A DNA stretch of 64,000 nucleotides from Pezicula radicicola. Its lineage: Eukaryota; Ascomycota; Leotiomycetes; Helotiales; Dermateaceae. Position numbers and translations under genes: made by a program. Shown here piece by piece: positions 47,601 to 58,608 of this stretch. The notes under the pieces were generated by a model, which worked only from the letters and a program-made list of their open reading frames with translations, did no database searches and had not been told where the DNA came from. The stretch covers positions 316,101 to 380,100 of the forward strand of contig PDUO01000035.1 of assembly GCA_003008705.1 (NCBI GenBank), given 5' to 3'. The stretch's first letter is position 1, and each line of letters starts with the position of its first letter.

Positions 47601-48693
47601 TGAGGACTGGATCAAGGTCGAGACGCAACTGAGAGATCTTATCCTAAATGACTACGGCAAGAAGAACAATGTCAACACGTCCAGTCTGACAAGTAGCGAA
47701 GTCCGAGATATTATTTTAGGTATGGAGATTAGTGCACCATCGATGCAACGCCAGCAAGCTGCGGAGATCGAGAAACAGCAACAAGAGCAGCAGCAACTCA
47801 CGGCTGTCACTACGAAGACACAGAATGTTCACGGAGAGGACATCATCGTAACGACAACCTCGCAGTTTGAGCAGCAGACGTTTGCATCCAAAACTGAGTG
47901 GAGAACTAGAGCGATTGCAACATCCAATCTTCGCACTCGCGCTAATAATATCTACATCTCGTCAGACGATATCAAAGAGGACGACCACTTCACATACATC
48001 ATGCCCAAGAATATCCTCAAACGTTTCATTACAATTGCCGATCTCCGTGTTCAAGTTGCTGGTTATCTCTATGGCTCCTCACCAGCTGACAATGATCAAG
48101 TCAAGGAGATCCGTTGCATTGTTATGGTCCCACAAATAGGCAATACGCGGGATATCCAATTGCCTCATCAACTACCACAACATGAGTATCTTGAGCAATT
48201 AGAACCTCTTGGCATCATTCACACGGTGTCCGGCAATGAGCCTCCGTACATGACTGCCGCGGACGTCACTCAGCATGCCCGTCTCATGAATGCTCATACG
48301 TCGTGGGATAAGAAGACGATCAGTATGACCGTTTCCTTTACTCCAGGAAGTGTTTCGCTCGCATCGTGGGCCCTTACCCCCGCCGGGTACAAGTGGGGAG
48401 CGGAGAACAAGGATATGGGGAGCGACCAGCCTCAAGGATTCAGCACGGCCATGGGGGAGAAGTGTCAACTACTGCTTAGTGACAAAATTCGAGGATACTT
48501 TCTGGTACCAGAGACCAACGCCTGGAACTACAGTTTCATGGGAAGCGCATTTGGAGGGATTGAGAAGAAGCCGGTACATGTCAAGATCGATACGCCACTG
48601 CCGTTTTACAGTGATCAACATCGACCTTTGCATTTCCAGAATTTTGCTGAGCTGGAGGACATCTGGGTAGACCGCGAGGATACTTTCGCTTAA
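41602..48693 (+). CDS. PRP8: Pre-mRNA splicing factor Prp8
   Basis: The central U5 snRNP protein that holds the spliceosome active-site RNA. One intronless frame of 2363 residues starts at [19 protein letters not shown], the first Met, giving the usual proline-rich N-terminal tail. It covers the whole family in order: N-terminal domain ([21 protein letters not shown]), PROCN region ([30 protein letters not shown]), reverse-transcriptase-like core and thumb, the U6-binding part around residue 1480 ([21 protein letters not shown]), the RNase H-like domain (residues about 1760-1990) and the C-terminal Jab1/MPN domain from about residue 2100 ([21 protein letters not shown]). The length matches intein-free Prp8, so no intein is present, in contrast to some other fungi. 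Confidence 0.99.
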   Translation: MSSIPPPPPPGWSSSAPPSIPLGAPPGAPPPPGYRPPADPQVAKFAQKKKEWLRSQRNRFGEKRKGGFVETQKADMPPEHLRKIVKDIGDVSQKKFSSDKRSYLGALKFMPHAVMKLLENMPMPWESAREVKVLYHVNGCLTLVNEIPRVIEPVFHAQWATMWVCMRREKSDRRHFKRMRFPPFDDEEPPLSWSENIEDVEPLEPIQMELDETEDAAVMDWFYDNQPLLDTPHVNGPSYKEWNLTLPQMATLYRLSHQLLSDLVDKNYFHMFELNSFLTAKALNVAIPGGPRFEPLYKDVDPNEEDFGEFNAIDRIIFRAPIRTEYRVAFPFLYNSLPRSVKLSWYSHPQIVYVRAEDPSLPAFYFDPVINPISSRSVAPKNLTISHEDEIFGPGNDEEEEEEAFEFPADAEPFLADEELYTSETASAIALWWAPFPFDRRSGRMVRAQDVPLVKQWYLEHCPQGQPVKVRVSYQKLLKTYVLNELHKKKPKAQSKQSLMKSLKQTKFFQQTSIDWVEAGLQVCRQGFNMLNLLIHRKNLTYLHLDYNFNLKPVKTLTTKERKKSRFGNAFHLMREILRLTKLIVDAQVQYRLGNIDAFQLADGILYAFNHVGQLTGMYRYKYKLMHQIRSCKDLKHLIYYRFNSGPVGKGPGCGFWAPAWRVWLFFMRGIIPLLERWLGNLLSRQFEGRHSKGVAKTVTKQRVESHFDLELRASVMADLMDMMPEGIKQNKVNTVLQHLSEAWRCWKSNIPWKVPGLPAPIENIILRYVKSKADWWISVAHYNRERIRRGATVDKTVAKKNLGRLTRLWLKAEQERQHNYMKDGPYTSPEEAVAIYTSTVHWLESRKFSPIPFPSVSYKHDTKILILALERLREAYSVKGRLNQSQREELALIEQAYDSPGTTLERIKRFLLTQRAFKEVGIDMNDNYSTINPVYDIEPVEKISDAYLDQYLWYQADQRHLFPAWIKPSDSEVPPLLTYKWANGINNLNKVWETADGECNVMIETQLSKVYEKMDLTLLNRLLRLIMDHNLADYITSKNNVQLTYKDMNHVNSYGMIRGLQFSAFVFQYYGLILDLLLLGLERASEIAGPPQSPNDFLQFRDLKTETRHPIRLYTRYIDRIWVFFRFTADESRDLIQRFLTEQPDPNFENVIGYRNKKCWPRDSRMRLMRHDVNLGRAVFWDLKNRLPRSVTTIEWDDTFSSVYSRDNPNLLFSMCGFEVRILPKIRNQNDEFPVKDSVWSLVDQTTKERTAHAFLQVTEEDIAKFNNRIRQILMSSGSTTFTKIANKWNTSLIALFTYYREAAVSTVNLLDTIVKCETKIQTRVKIGLNSKMPSRFPPAVFYTPKELGGLGMISGSHILIPTSDKRWSKQTDVGVTHYRAGMTHDEDTLIPNIFRYIIPWEAEFIDSQRVWTEYSQKRQEANQQNRRLTLEDLEDSWDRGLPRINTLFQKDRSTLSFDKGFRARTEFKTYQLMKSNPFWWTSQRHDGKLWNLNAYRTDVIQALGGVETILEHTLFKATAFPSWEGLFWEKASGFEESMKFKKLTNAQRSGLNQIPNRRFTLWWSPTINRANVYVGFQVQLDLTGIFLHGKIPTLKISLIQIFRAHLWQKIHESVVMDLCQVFDQELEQLGIETVQKETIHPRKSYKMNSSCADILLFASHKWNVTRPSILFDTKDVIESTTTNKFWVDVQLRYGDYDSHDIERYVRAKYLDYTTDSMSIYPSATGLMIGIDLAYNLYSAYGQYFPGLKQLIQQAMAKIMKANPALYVLRERIRKGLQLYASESNQEFLNSQNYSELFSNQIQLFIDDTNVYRVTIHKTFEGNLTTKPINGAIFIFNPRTGQLFLKIIHTSVWAGQKRLGQLAKWKTAEEVAALIRSLPVEEQPKQLIVTRKGLLDPLEVHLLDFPNISIRASELQLPFQAAMKVEKLGDMILRATEPQMVLFNLYDEWLKTISSYTAFSRLILILRALHVNQDKTKLLLRPDKTVITQEHHIWPTLSDEDWIKVETQLRDLILNDYGKKNNVNTSSLTSSEVRDIILGMEISAPSMQRQQAAEIEKQQQEQQQLTAVTTKTQNVHGEDIIVTTTSQFEQQTFASKTEWRTRAIATSNLRTRANNIYISSDDIKEDDHFTYIMPKNILKRFITIADLRVQVAGYLYGSSPADNDQVKEIRCIVMVPQIGNTRDIQLPHQLPQHEYLEQLEPLGIIHTVSGNEPPYMTAADVTQHARLMNAHTSWDKKTISMTVSFTPGSVSLASWALTPAGYKWGAENKDMGSDQPQGFSTAMGEKCQLLLSDKIRGYFLVPETNAWNYSFMGSAFGGIEKKPVHVKIDTPLPFYSDQHRPLHFQNFAELEDIWVDREDTFA

Positions 48694-51157
48694 AGGCATT
48701 GCATATGTAGAGTGACACATGATAGGGGGTTTTTCTGGAAGATCTGCTCAGCGTTGCTGATCGGAAATGATATGTAACCGGATCTTGAGAAGGCTTGGTA
48801 AAAAGGCGTTTGATGCGAGGTTAGGGCGTATTGTAAGAAACATGTAGTTAGTTTGTGTAAAGTGATATTCATAGCGTAGGTAGCGAAATAAGTAGTTACA
48901 TGCAAGACAAGCACACCAATCAGGGAATGGCGTAGTGGTGAGAGGCGTCTCGATTAGGTCTCCCAAATTGCTGACAGAGGATGCAATGAAATGCATCGCC
49001 GTCCACAACATTAGGCATTGTGACTTGTCTCCTAAAGTTGCTAACAAGAGATGGGGGCGTCCAAAGTCGGCTTGAGAAGGGCCGAAGAGTCGAAATGCAC
49101 ATATGCGATCGATCCTTGCATTATTGACCTTTATGCAGCCCGTCAGCTGTACCGGTAGTCTAAAGTTCAACGGTTCCTGCATCAGTGCATCCTCCCCTTC
49201 TTCACTAGCGTGCCCAATGCGGCCGTCGCGCAGTAAAGACACGCTCGCTTTGCTTCGTAGTGCGGTGCTTGCTGGTGGTTCGTGTCCCTCCTGTTCATCT
49301 CCCTTCGGTAAATATAAAAATAAAAATTATATTATTATATTATTCTTGTTTCCAAACGTTTCCAGTTCATCCCCCTTTCCCTGCCCCCCAGCTGTCTATC
49401 ATTCCGTCCGGAAACACCCTCGCGTCTACCTTATTTCTGTCCAAACATCGCGACTTGTACCTGGTTTTCATCGCGGGATCAGGTCAGACGACAGCCGCTC
49501 TGAGATGTGTCGCCTTCCTCCCCAAGTGATCGACATTCATGCGTTGGAATTGATGTCTTGCGACTCTCTGCGACTCTCGACGGCCATCATCATCAGAAAC
49601 AGAAAGTAGCCACCTGTACCGGTAACCACGACAGACAGCATTGAGAGGCAACTTTATTTCTAATATTAACACGAGCAGCACCAGGATGTCACGCTCGAAG
49701 AGGCTGATTGTACGAAAGTAGCTGACACACTTGCGGCGACGAGCAAGATTATTGCTGCTGTCGATACGTAGATTACAGGATTGCAAGGGATTATCCGTGG
49801 TGGAGTAGCCTCCTACTACCCCGTCGAGGTACGTCAGGATCGCGCTCGAAGGTTATTTTTGTCCTCTCTGCTCGCTGCCCCCCCTGCCAGAACATCCGAT
49901 CTCCTCTTGCCCTGTTGCGATCTTCTGGAGATGTGGACATGACGATGCTTCTTTTGGGACTTGCATTATATCGTCATCTCCGCAAGGCCTCACTTCGCCA
50001 TATTGTTCTCAATATTCCCAATGTTCCAATTGTTCTCTGCGCCTTCTACTGGCTGGCGACGGGTCCCCTCATCCTGCTGGCTACCGGTATCTCCTACTAT
50101 GGAAGTTCTCCTCGTCCTGCTAGCTTCGTCCCTTTTCCATTTCTGTCGTTGTCTTTGCGATTAATTTGCTATTAGTTATTGGCAATACCCCGGCGCATAA
50201 TGATGCCGTCGTTGCGGGAGTCAATGCCTAACCAGGGCCCTGTCCCAGAGGCAGGTTTCACCCCCACTACGTCGTTCGTCTCCGAAGTTTCGCTGGCTTC
50301 TATGCGTCTTCTCGAAGCCATGCCCTGTGGTCACTGGTCGCTTTTGGTGTGCAGGGTGTATGCCTCCCGGTGGATGGCCCTTCCAAGGCTGTACCCTCTT
50401 CCTCTTGCTCTTGGCCAATCTGGCGGTCATCGCTGTCCCTGCCTGTCAAAGCCGCTTTTTGCGTCCATGCTTCGCTTGACAGCCTCTTGCCCCCTCTCTT
50501 TGCTGGCTGTCGTCTCGGGATCTTCTGTGCCTGATTTCCCTTTTGGGTGGGAGGATACCCAGGGCATAATGCGAAGCTTATGCCTCCAGGGACGCGCAGA
50601 TGTATTCGTCCACACGCATCACTCGCAGGTGCTCCTCAACACAGCTACCGTCTCGTCATGGCGAATCGCTTGATATGTGTTGAGTCTTGATCAAAGCCGG
50701 GTCTGCGCCTTAATTACTGCTGGTCTTCGCCATCAATGCCAGCGATAGTCAAAGATCAGACGATGGATATAATGCAACGGCATGCCCCTCCCTTCTACCG
50801 AACTATTTCAACTCTTCTTTTCTTCCGTTATTATATTAGACAGCTTCGATTCCATACCGCTTCTGCGGAACAGCGCCCCTCACGAAATAAGGATAAGGCT
50901 GAACTTTTTGGTTTCGAGTATCACGCCGCCTATATCGCATCGGCCAATGCAATAAGACTCGGTTCTCCAAGCTACCTATAGCAGACCCTATAACACAATC
51001 GAAACTCTTACTGTTTGGATTGATCCCAAAAGAACGAACCGCCGACGCAACATCCGCACGCCCTACAGATACATAACACGACCTAGCAGTGATCCAACAC
51101 GCACTATCACTGCCCCCGGCGACCTGCGAGAGCAGTTCGCTGTGGCGGAATCCATGC
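48694..51157. other. 2.5-kb interval without a supported gene
   Basis: Several short frames occur on both strands, with no motifs. From about 49240 the plus strand is pyrimidine-rich (CTCC/TTCC tracts) and includes an AT run near 49310-49350. It may hold a long 5' leader or promoter of the Myb-like gene. A short TGGCGTAGTGG word near 48931 resembles a Pol III A box, but no matching B box was found. Confidence 0.5.
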
Positions 51158-52139
51158 ATGTCTGGCTATCGACCAGGTCACGATCCTTATATCGACTATG
51201 CTGCCCATTCCGAAAACCATCCCGAGGAGCGGTCCTACGGGTCGCATCACCCAGAACTGCAACACGTCGGCGCACCAAGTCTCGATACGCTGCAGGACCT
51301 CGCGGCGCATCACCAACAGCAGCAGCAGCAGCAGCAGCATCACCAACAACAACAACAGCAGCAGCAGCAGCAAGTCTTGCTAGATCCGCACGGCATGGCC
51401 CACCACCAGTCCCCGCAGTTCGGTGGTGGGCAGCGACTTATGGGATATGGAGCACCACCAATGCAACACCATGGTCTTCCTATGCAACAGCAGCCGCCCA
51501 TGCAACAACCGCCCGGATCGAAGAGGCCAAGGCCTCATGATGAGTTGGAGATGGAGATGGGGGCGCCTGAGGGAAGTATGCAAGGTATGCCTCAGCAACA
51601 GATGGGAGCTCCGATGGGAGGATATGGAGGTGCACCACAGGCATATCATAGCCATGCTCTGCCAAATCAAGGCCCACGGTCGAAGATGCCTCGCCTTGGT
51701 GAAGATCCAGACTCAAGTATGATGTCGCAGAGTGCACCGAGCGTCGTAGGGACTGCGGGGATGCCACCGCCTGCGCCGCGACCACGAGGGCCAAAGTTGA
51801 AGTTCACGCCTGAGGATGATCAACTACTGGTGGATTTGAAGGAGAACAAGTCCTTAACTTGGAAGCAGATTGCAGAGTTCTTCCCAGGGAGGTCTTCGGG
51901 CACTTTACAAGTTCGTTACTGCACAAAGTTGAAGGCCAAAACTACGCAATGGACAGATGAGACAGTAAGTGCATGCGCTGCAAGTTTTTGATTTTGTCCA
52001 ATACTAATCTTTTCTCCAGGTCCAAAAGCTTCGTACTGCTCTTCACGACTACGAGCAAGAGAAATGGCGCATTGTGGCACAGAAAGTTGGCACCGGCTTC
52101 ACATCAGCGGCCTGCAAAGAGAAAGCCGAGGAGTTATAG
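51158..52139 (+). CDS. Myb/SANT-like DNA-binding protein with poly-Gln region
   Basis: A probable nuclear transcriptional regulator, predicted at 308 residues from exons 51158-51964 and 52020-52139 (intron with TACTAAT branch and CAG acceptor). The start MSGYRPGHDPYIDYAAHSE was chosen over the open upstream frame because it begins the compositionally distinct Tyr/Pro/Gln region. A poly-Gln/His tract (51312-51372) and Met/Gln/Pro-rich segments precede the DNA-binding part. Repeat 1 is KFTPEDDQLLVDLKENKSLTWKQIAEFFPGRSSGTLQVRY; repeat 2, across the splice, includes WRIVAQKVGTGFTSAACKEKA. Two tandem Myb-like repeats at the C-terminus are typical of a family of fungal regulators. Target genes are unknown. 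Confidence 0.88.
51312..51372 (+). repeat. CAG/CAA trinucleotide tract (poly-Gln)
   Basis: Two runs of CAG/CAA codons separated by CAT-CAC encode the glutamine stretches of the Myb-like protein; likely length-variable. Confidence 0.9.
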
Positions 52140-54299
52140 CATTTATCGTCTCCAGCAGAGGCACCCGCTTCTGATCTTGGGGACACCACCGAATACTCGT
52201 AGCTACTCAGAGCTACTCGAGAGCGACACGACTCTCGATGAGTGTTTCGAAGAGACACTCGACTCTCCATCCGACTCCCACCACATCTCCTCTGGCGTCT
52301 CTCCCTCATCAGACGCCAATTCCACTTCATCTCATTTGTAACTGTCGTACATTTGTTCTATTTCCTTACAGCACTTATATAGCTATGTATACACAACACG
52401 CGACTGGGGCGCGCCAGTCCTTACGAAGTTCACAACACTCAACTCAACGGATCTCATGTCATGACACTCATGGGTCACATTTGCCTTCACCGTTTGCCAA
52501 AAGTTTGGGTAGCAAGGGAATTCATAGGGTTGGTTGGTTGGCAGGCATGGTCAGCATCTCGGGGCGCATCAGGGAGGGGTACGGTAGAAGGGAAGGAAAG
52601 GAGGTATACATGAACGGTTCCATGATCGCATTATACCCTCATCACAAGGGTTGAACATACGCTTCCCCTATCAAGAATATACCCATCGAACACGCAAGTT
52701 TTCTCATGTCCGTAATTTTGTATGTATCTCTTTTGGCGGGTCAGCTTCCCTTTGTGCGTTTTCTCTCGATAGGCGAGAGGCGGAAAAGGGAGGACATCTT
52801 CAAAACGTAGATAATTTAGTTTTAGTATTATCATTACACGCAACTAATTTTTTTATTTTTTTCTTGAATACAGGGTGTCTACACCTACTTCCCCGACCTA
52901 CCTATTGTAACCATCTCCCAAAAAAAATCAAAAAAATCTTGGGATGAGTCTTGTTCGCGTGCTGCGCAGACGGTAAGACTTTGCCAAGGCTGACCGGTAG
53001 TTGGCTGGTCTTGGTCTGGCCTTTGCCTTCTGCCTTTCTCCGATTTCCAATCGGGGCCTTTGCGACAAGATTTGCATAAGAGGATTCACCAATCAAGATG
53101 CAGAATAAGCATAAATAACTGGGGGGTTTTTGATCGCATAATGCATACCTGCTATAAAACACGCAATCGTGCATTAATTTGCTGCCTGAAAGGAGGATAC
53201 CGCTCTGAACACAGGTAACTCTGAAACCGGAGTTTTGGCAGGGGCGGGCTGGAAGGTGGCTGGAAGGCGGAGACGGAGCGACAGCCAGAAGTCAGAAGCG
53301 ACAGCGATACAGTGAGTCGGAACTACAAGTGCAGTCTCTATCCCTGGACGGGCAAGCAGCCCAGCCTCTCAGGTCTAGACACGTCCACATCTGCGAGGTA
53401 TACACGGCTAAGGAAGAGAAGGCTTCAATGCCTGGATAATGAATGGATAGCAGATACTGGATTTAACTACCGACCACCCATCATACCCATCATGCCCCCT
53501 AGGCCTTAGACTTAAGGAAGCTGGGGGAGCCGACGAAGAAAGTCTAAGAGTCATGTTGTGAACTTAACAGTGCCGAAGCGTGCAATTATTGTGCCAGGTA
53601 GGCAGGCCATGCCCGCCCGCCTTGCCGAACTCCAGTTTGATGGCCGCTCTTGTCACGAAAGCATGCCCTCCCCCCTCTCCCCCCCCAGGGATGATGACCG
53701 CAGTTGTCAGCAACAGGCAAACAGAGAAGAATAATAGCCTCTGCATTGATGGGGCACCCAAATGGGATGACAGACAAAATTCCCCGAGGCTTGTCTTCTT
53801 AACCTTGTCCATCATATTACGATGTCCTATTATTGCTTACAGTATTGCTTATTGCTTTTGCTTTTTCCTGGGGCGTAGCTCACGTAGCTCGGCGTCTTCT
53901 CCATCATGTCGTCTCTTTTTAGACTTCAGTGCAGCCCGACTATGTTCCTTGCTCAAAATATCGGATGGGGTTCGTCCAGGAATCATCCAGGAAGGTGACG
54001 ACGCACTTAGCGTTGGAGACCACACACTGTCTGATCTCTTTTAAGCTTACCGCGGAGGCATGACTTTTTACACCACCTGCAATCCAGCGCCGCATCCTTG
54101 ATGTGTCGTATGATTTTGACGCAGATGCCACCTGGGCCGTCAAAAGTCTTTATTTCAACGACGCGTAGACGCGTTGACGCGTTGAGAGAGCCGCCTCGAG
54201 AGCATCCGAAATCATTCCAGGATATAGATAGAAGGCCTCGTAAGTCGGGGTTCACATTTAAAGACATTTAATTTTGATGCTGACAGCTTTTACCTTGAC
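52140..54299. other. 3' flank and intergenic, no supported gene
   Basis: A T/A homopolymer-rich zone near 52848-52940, then mixed sequence with short overlapping frames on both strands (for example 53580-54044 plus and 53849-54040 minus). None has a recognised motif. Confidence 0.45.
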
Positions 54300-57200
54300 T
54301 TTAGGATTGGGTACGGATGGGTCACCGTCTCTTGCTATCTTGACTTACAGCAGCAACTACTCGAACCAAAAAGTTGCCAAAAGTCGCTGTTGCTTGTACA
54401 TACTACAGAAGACTACCTATTGACCAAGCGCAAGCGAAGCGAAGCCCAGTTGCTCTGGATGTCCGAGAGCCCTTTCGTTTTGGCGAGCATTAATGTACCG
54501 GCTACTGAGCACGTCCAAAAACTCTAAACAAGAGGCAATTGCAGGAATTTAGTTGAAGTTCCTCGATGATTATTGTAGGTAGAGTACTTTATTCAGAGCC
54601 TTAGCAATGTCAACACGGTTCCTGCGTCTCTGTCATAATGATAGGAAACTGTCAATAGTCGAGACCTTTCCGATTATGTCTGTCCTCACTGACAGGCAAT
54701 GCTTTATCTTGTCCGAATACTCGCCGGCAAAATCGAATAAAGAACGGTTATTCTCTTTCGCAGTTTCTGCCTTTGCGTTAGGAAGTGGATTTTCTATGCC
54801 ATTGTGTACTCGGCCACTACGGTACCAGGTTCGCAGAGTTGGTAATAGTGGACTGAAGTTGCATTTGCTCTGTCATTTGACTCCTTGATACGTATCTAAA
54901 TTTTGGGTTCCATGTCAGAGTATAGATTATGGACACTATATCATAGCTAACCGGGATTTCGGTTAGTTTCGTCTTCTTGAGCTCATCTAGGCGGCCACTC
55001 CAGCTATATGCTGTAGCATGCGTTTCTGGTCGGTGTTATGTAACACTTTTGCGAGCAATGACCACTGTAGAGTTTAAGATACTTGCCTTTCTTTGCTGTG
55101 TGTTAGCTTACCCGGGCCATGGATTTGTCCCATTAAGCGATGGAATCGTGCTGGAAGACTATTGGGTGGCGATCTATAGTATCCTTCCTTTGGTCTATTC
55201 CTCCGACTGGTCTAAATACGATGTGGCTATTTCCCCAGTCATTATTCGAGTAAACAAAGTTGAGATATTATAATAACAGCACAATTTCTTAGAGGCAAGG
55301 CTTCATTTTTGAGATATCGCGTGGCAATTTAGTTGAAGTACCTCGAAGCGAATCCAGATTTCTTAATTTAAAGATATCCTTGAGCAAACTTAACGCAATT
55401 CTCTATTCAGCTGCTAAGTCGATTTCAATAGCTCAAGAGTACACAAATAATCTTAGGGGATATGGGGCACGTATAGGAACAACTATGAGGGCAAGGCAGT
55501 ACGTTAGTTTCCAATAGACCAGCTATCTTATCTTTAATGTCCACGGGGTTTCTAGAGTATATAAACACTAAAAAAAACATACACTCGAGCTTTTTAGAAC
55601 CTCACAGATGCATCGCTCTTCTTAATTAAATTAGTAACGGGAAAGGTTAGAAGTATCTACTAGAAGCAAGGCACTTAAATGCATGCTTTAAATCGAATAC
55701 CTAGATTAGCTACTCAGATCAAGTGAGTTACTAAATTCAGATAAGTATGTGGCCATAGTCACGTGGCAGTGCTTGCATTCCACATAAAGTTTTCTAGTCT
55801 CTATAGACGCTATTCACTAATCTCCAAGAATATTGCTTAAATTTAGATGCATAAGCTAAAAGGCTTTATTTGGTTAGCATAATTTATCACTAACCATAGC
55901 TACGATGTAGCGACTAGGGCCTGGAACCCCAAGATAAGGATTCATTTATACCGAAAAATATTTTGATAATCACTTTACCTAATTTATTTCCAATCGAGAG
56001 TACAAAGTTAGGCGTGAAGTTCCTATTGTGTTTTAGTAAAACGTAACGGTCAGAAAGAAAGAAAGAAAGACAGTGTGTGAGATTGTTCTCTTATTGCTTT
56101 TCGTACAAAAAGAGCCGTGTCTTTCTTTGTTGTCCTTTCTTTATCAGCTGTTATAATTCTTGTGTTACAATATCTCGCTTAATTATGCGAGCAAACGGAA
56201 GGAACAGAAGAATTGTTGGCGACGAGTAATAGATAGTTTCCTTTCTCTCTCTACAGGAACACAAGAGTGAAAAGTATCAAAGCGAAGCCGAATAGCATAT
56301 GGGTTTAGAAGAGGATAAGGAGTATTGTATATCTTAAAGTAAATTCTATGCAAATCAAATAGGATAAACAAGTATATTAGGGAACCTCTAGTGAAGAACT
56401 ATCCCTCTTATGGATGGTGGGTCCTTAGGATGAAGCAACACTTGAAAGCCAATAGCAGCTACTATAGTTAAACGTTCGCTTAAGACACTGTAACAACCTC
56501 CTATTGGGTAACGGATACCTACTTGGTCGTCGTATTTGAGTTCGCTTAGAGCGAAAAAGGGGAAGAAGCGTGGACAAGCAACGAGTTGTCAGTTTTATCT
56601 TGGCGTGCCTACAAACCTAACCTCTTTAGATTGGAATTTCTGGGCAAGCCTTCTCTCTTTCCTTTTTACAGTAATCGAATTGGTGTGAGGGGTGTCCTCG
56701 AAGATTGTCAGCCATTGAGACCCAATTTTGTCACGTGTCAGTATATCCTCATTTTGGACTATAATTGCTTTTTCTTTTTCGGGCCTTTCGCTCAGGCCTC
56801 TATCAACCCTGTTTTCTATTGTAGCGCTCTACGCGGGATGCCTTATTTTGTATGGGAATCAGGCTCCAATTGATGCTTAGCTTTTGTATATAATGGCCTA
56901 CTGCCTCCCACTCATTTTTAAGATTCAGACAATTTAGACTCTCATTCAATTTCCCACATATTGTGCTCGAGGGTTCACAAATATTTTTGACGCTTGTCAT
57001 AGCCTTGAAGTAGCCTCTTCTTTCTTTCACTTTCCTACTTCTAAGGTCTTGTGGCTTATGGTTTATAACGACGAGACACTTGTTACCCTTGATATTTAGA
57101 TAGTTTTCCTTCTATTGAATTTCTTTGCGTTTACTTCTTATTAGACTTGTTCGAGTTTACCCACCTTGGATTGTCTATCTTTAATTTCTAAATACTACTA

Positions 57201-58241
57201 TCTTGCTGCAATCTTTAGATCAAATGCCCAAACCAAGTAGTTTACCCAAAAAGTGAGGTATGTATATTGAGTGACTTGCCACAGTTTTTCAAGGTCGGAG
57301 ACTTAGTTCACTTTCGCCTGCATAAAGGCTATACTTGCCCACCGTTGGCAAAACTCTCCCCCGAAATCCAAAGGCAATTCGCGGGTCCTTTTACTGTTAT
57401 CTAACGAGCTGGTCGTCTAGCATATAAGCTTGATAGTTCAGCAGAATATGTTATCCACGATGTGATCTCCGTCGCCCATCTTAAACTAGGGCCTTCGGCC
57501 ATCAAGGACCCATGCCACTGTACACGGCCGAAATAAGGACCTGGAAAAGTCGCCGCGAAAACAGGTAGGAAATGGAAAAGCATCTAATAAAGCGGGTTAT
57601 CAAGCAGGGCCGTGGACTTTCCACACAGTGTTTAGCCGGTCAATTTAAGCAAGTGACTTAATCGAGTTAGTTACTAAAGCAAAACGCGTGCTGGTGTCGA
57701 ATTCTACGGAACCTTTTATAGTATCTAAAATATTTCTTCTTCTTTTATATGAGCATAGTCACCGTTCAACCTAGGCTTAATAGCTATAGTGAGGCAACCC
57801 CTCCTGTAAATAAGTATTACTAAAAAAATGGAAAGGGTGGCTGGTTGACAAAATCAAAACCCTACTATAAAAGCAAGCCTCGAAGGCGCAGTTACAGATA
57901 ACGTACTGTACTTTGTCGAGCGCATGTTTGAGCCTTGAGTGGTAATGTTGGGAGTTAGGCTTTTACCTCCGAGTTCACCAGCTCTTTATATGTATTGTTT
58001 ATAAGGGGATTCGCTCTTCTTTTATACGTGGTTTTAAGGAAGCGCAACCCGAAATCTCGCTTTGCTATTAGTTAGTTCTGTGGAGAATATAAATACTGGA
58101 TTAGAGTATTGCAGTGCTCGGGGTGCCGTCTTAGAAAGAAGCTTTAAATAGACCAATTGCTGTGGACTTTCGGGTTTTTTATTTACAGGTAAGCTGCAAT
58201 TGATGTTTGAAAGTAGTCGTTTACTAATAGTAAATAGTAAT
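54300..58241. other. AT-rich island of degenerate repeats
   Basis: Very AT-rich DNA with scattered relics: a GAAAGAAAG microsatellite at about 56050, TTACTCAA-type words near 55710 and 57650, related words AATTTAGTTGAAGT(T/A)CCTCGA at about 54547 and 55326, and the Ty3/gypsy relic below. No intact gene. Composition and stop pattern fit RIP-mutated transposon remains. Confidence 0.6.
57255..57540 (+). pseudogene. Ty3/gypsy polyprotein relic, integrase C-terminal region
   Basis: On the plus strand the frame reads PQFFKVGDLVHFRLHKGY, then LAKLSPEIQRQFAGPFTVI, a stop, RAGRLAYKLD and IHDVISVAHLK. This is the hallmark segment at the end of gypsy integrases that precedes the chromodomain or 3' LTR. 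An in-frame TAA interrupts it, and the upstream part of the polyprotein is unrecognisable, so it is a dead fragment. Confidence 0.7.
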
Positions 58242-58540
58242 TGTTGATATATCGATTTCAGACTATATAGGTGAAGTTGGAGGAGTAAGTGAAGTTCTTG
58301 ATTAGGAAGGCGGTCGATCCAATCGGGCTCACCGTCCACGTACTATCGGGCAGAACTATACTTAAATAGCTTCTTCTTCTTCTTCTTCTTCTCTTAATAC
58401 AACCAACCCCATAAAACCATACAACAAGAGCACCCATTAGTGACATACTAACTAGTTGCCCGTTGTAGGTTTGGGAAGCTATTATATACACCATTATATC
58501 GGTTTATTGACTAAACCAATACTGATCAGTAGACGTACAG
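58242..58540 (+). repeat. 5' long terminal repeat of the copia element
   Basis: It starts with TGTTGATATATCG. The end is estimated near 58540 because the 3' copy is cut by the window; TACTTAAATAGC could be its TATA region, followed by a CTT microsatellite at about 58370-58392. The right boundary is approximate. Confidence 0.6.
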
Positions 58541-58608
58541 ATCAAGTAAATCGAGTTACGAAAAGTACACTTATTACCTACCTATTACCCAACTACCACA
58601 AGACAACA

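Noticed and set aside
48920..49000. tRNA-like A-box word near 48931
   Set aside because: No B box, no cloverleaf and no terminator at suitable distance.
50179..50673. 164-codon plus-strand frame
   Set aside because: Composition is that of random pyrimidine-rich sequence, with competing minus-strand frames and no recognisable domain.
53849..54267. Minus-strand fragments, one ending in a basic KSKKRRHDGED-type tail
   Set aside because: The open pieces are in different frames and cannot be joined by a reasonable intron; about 60 codons open is within chance.
54977..55273. 98-codon frame in the AT-rich island
   Set aside because: No motif and located in RIP-like degenerate DNA.
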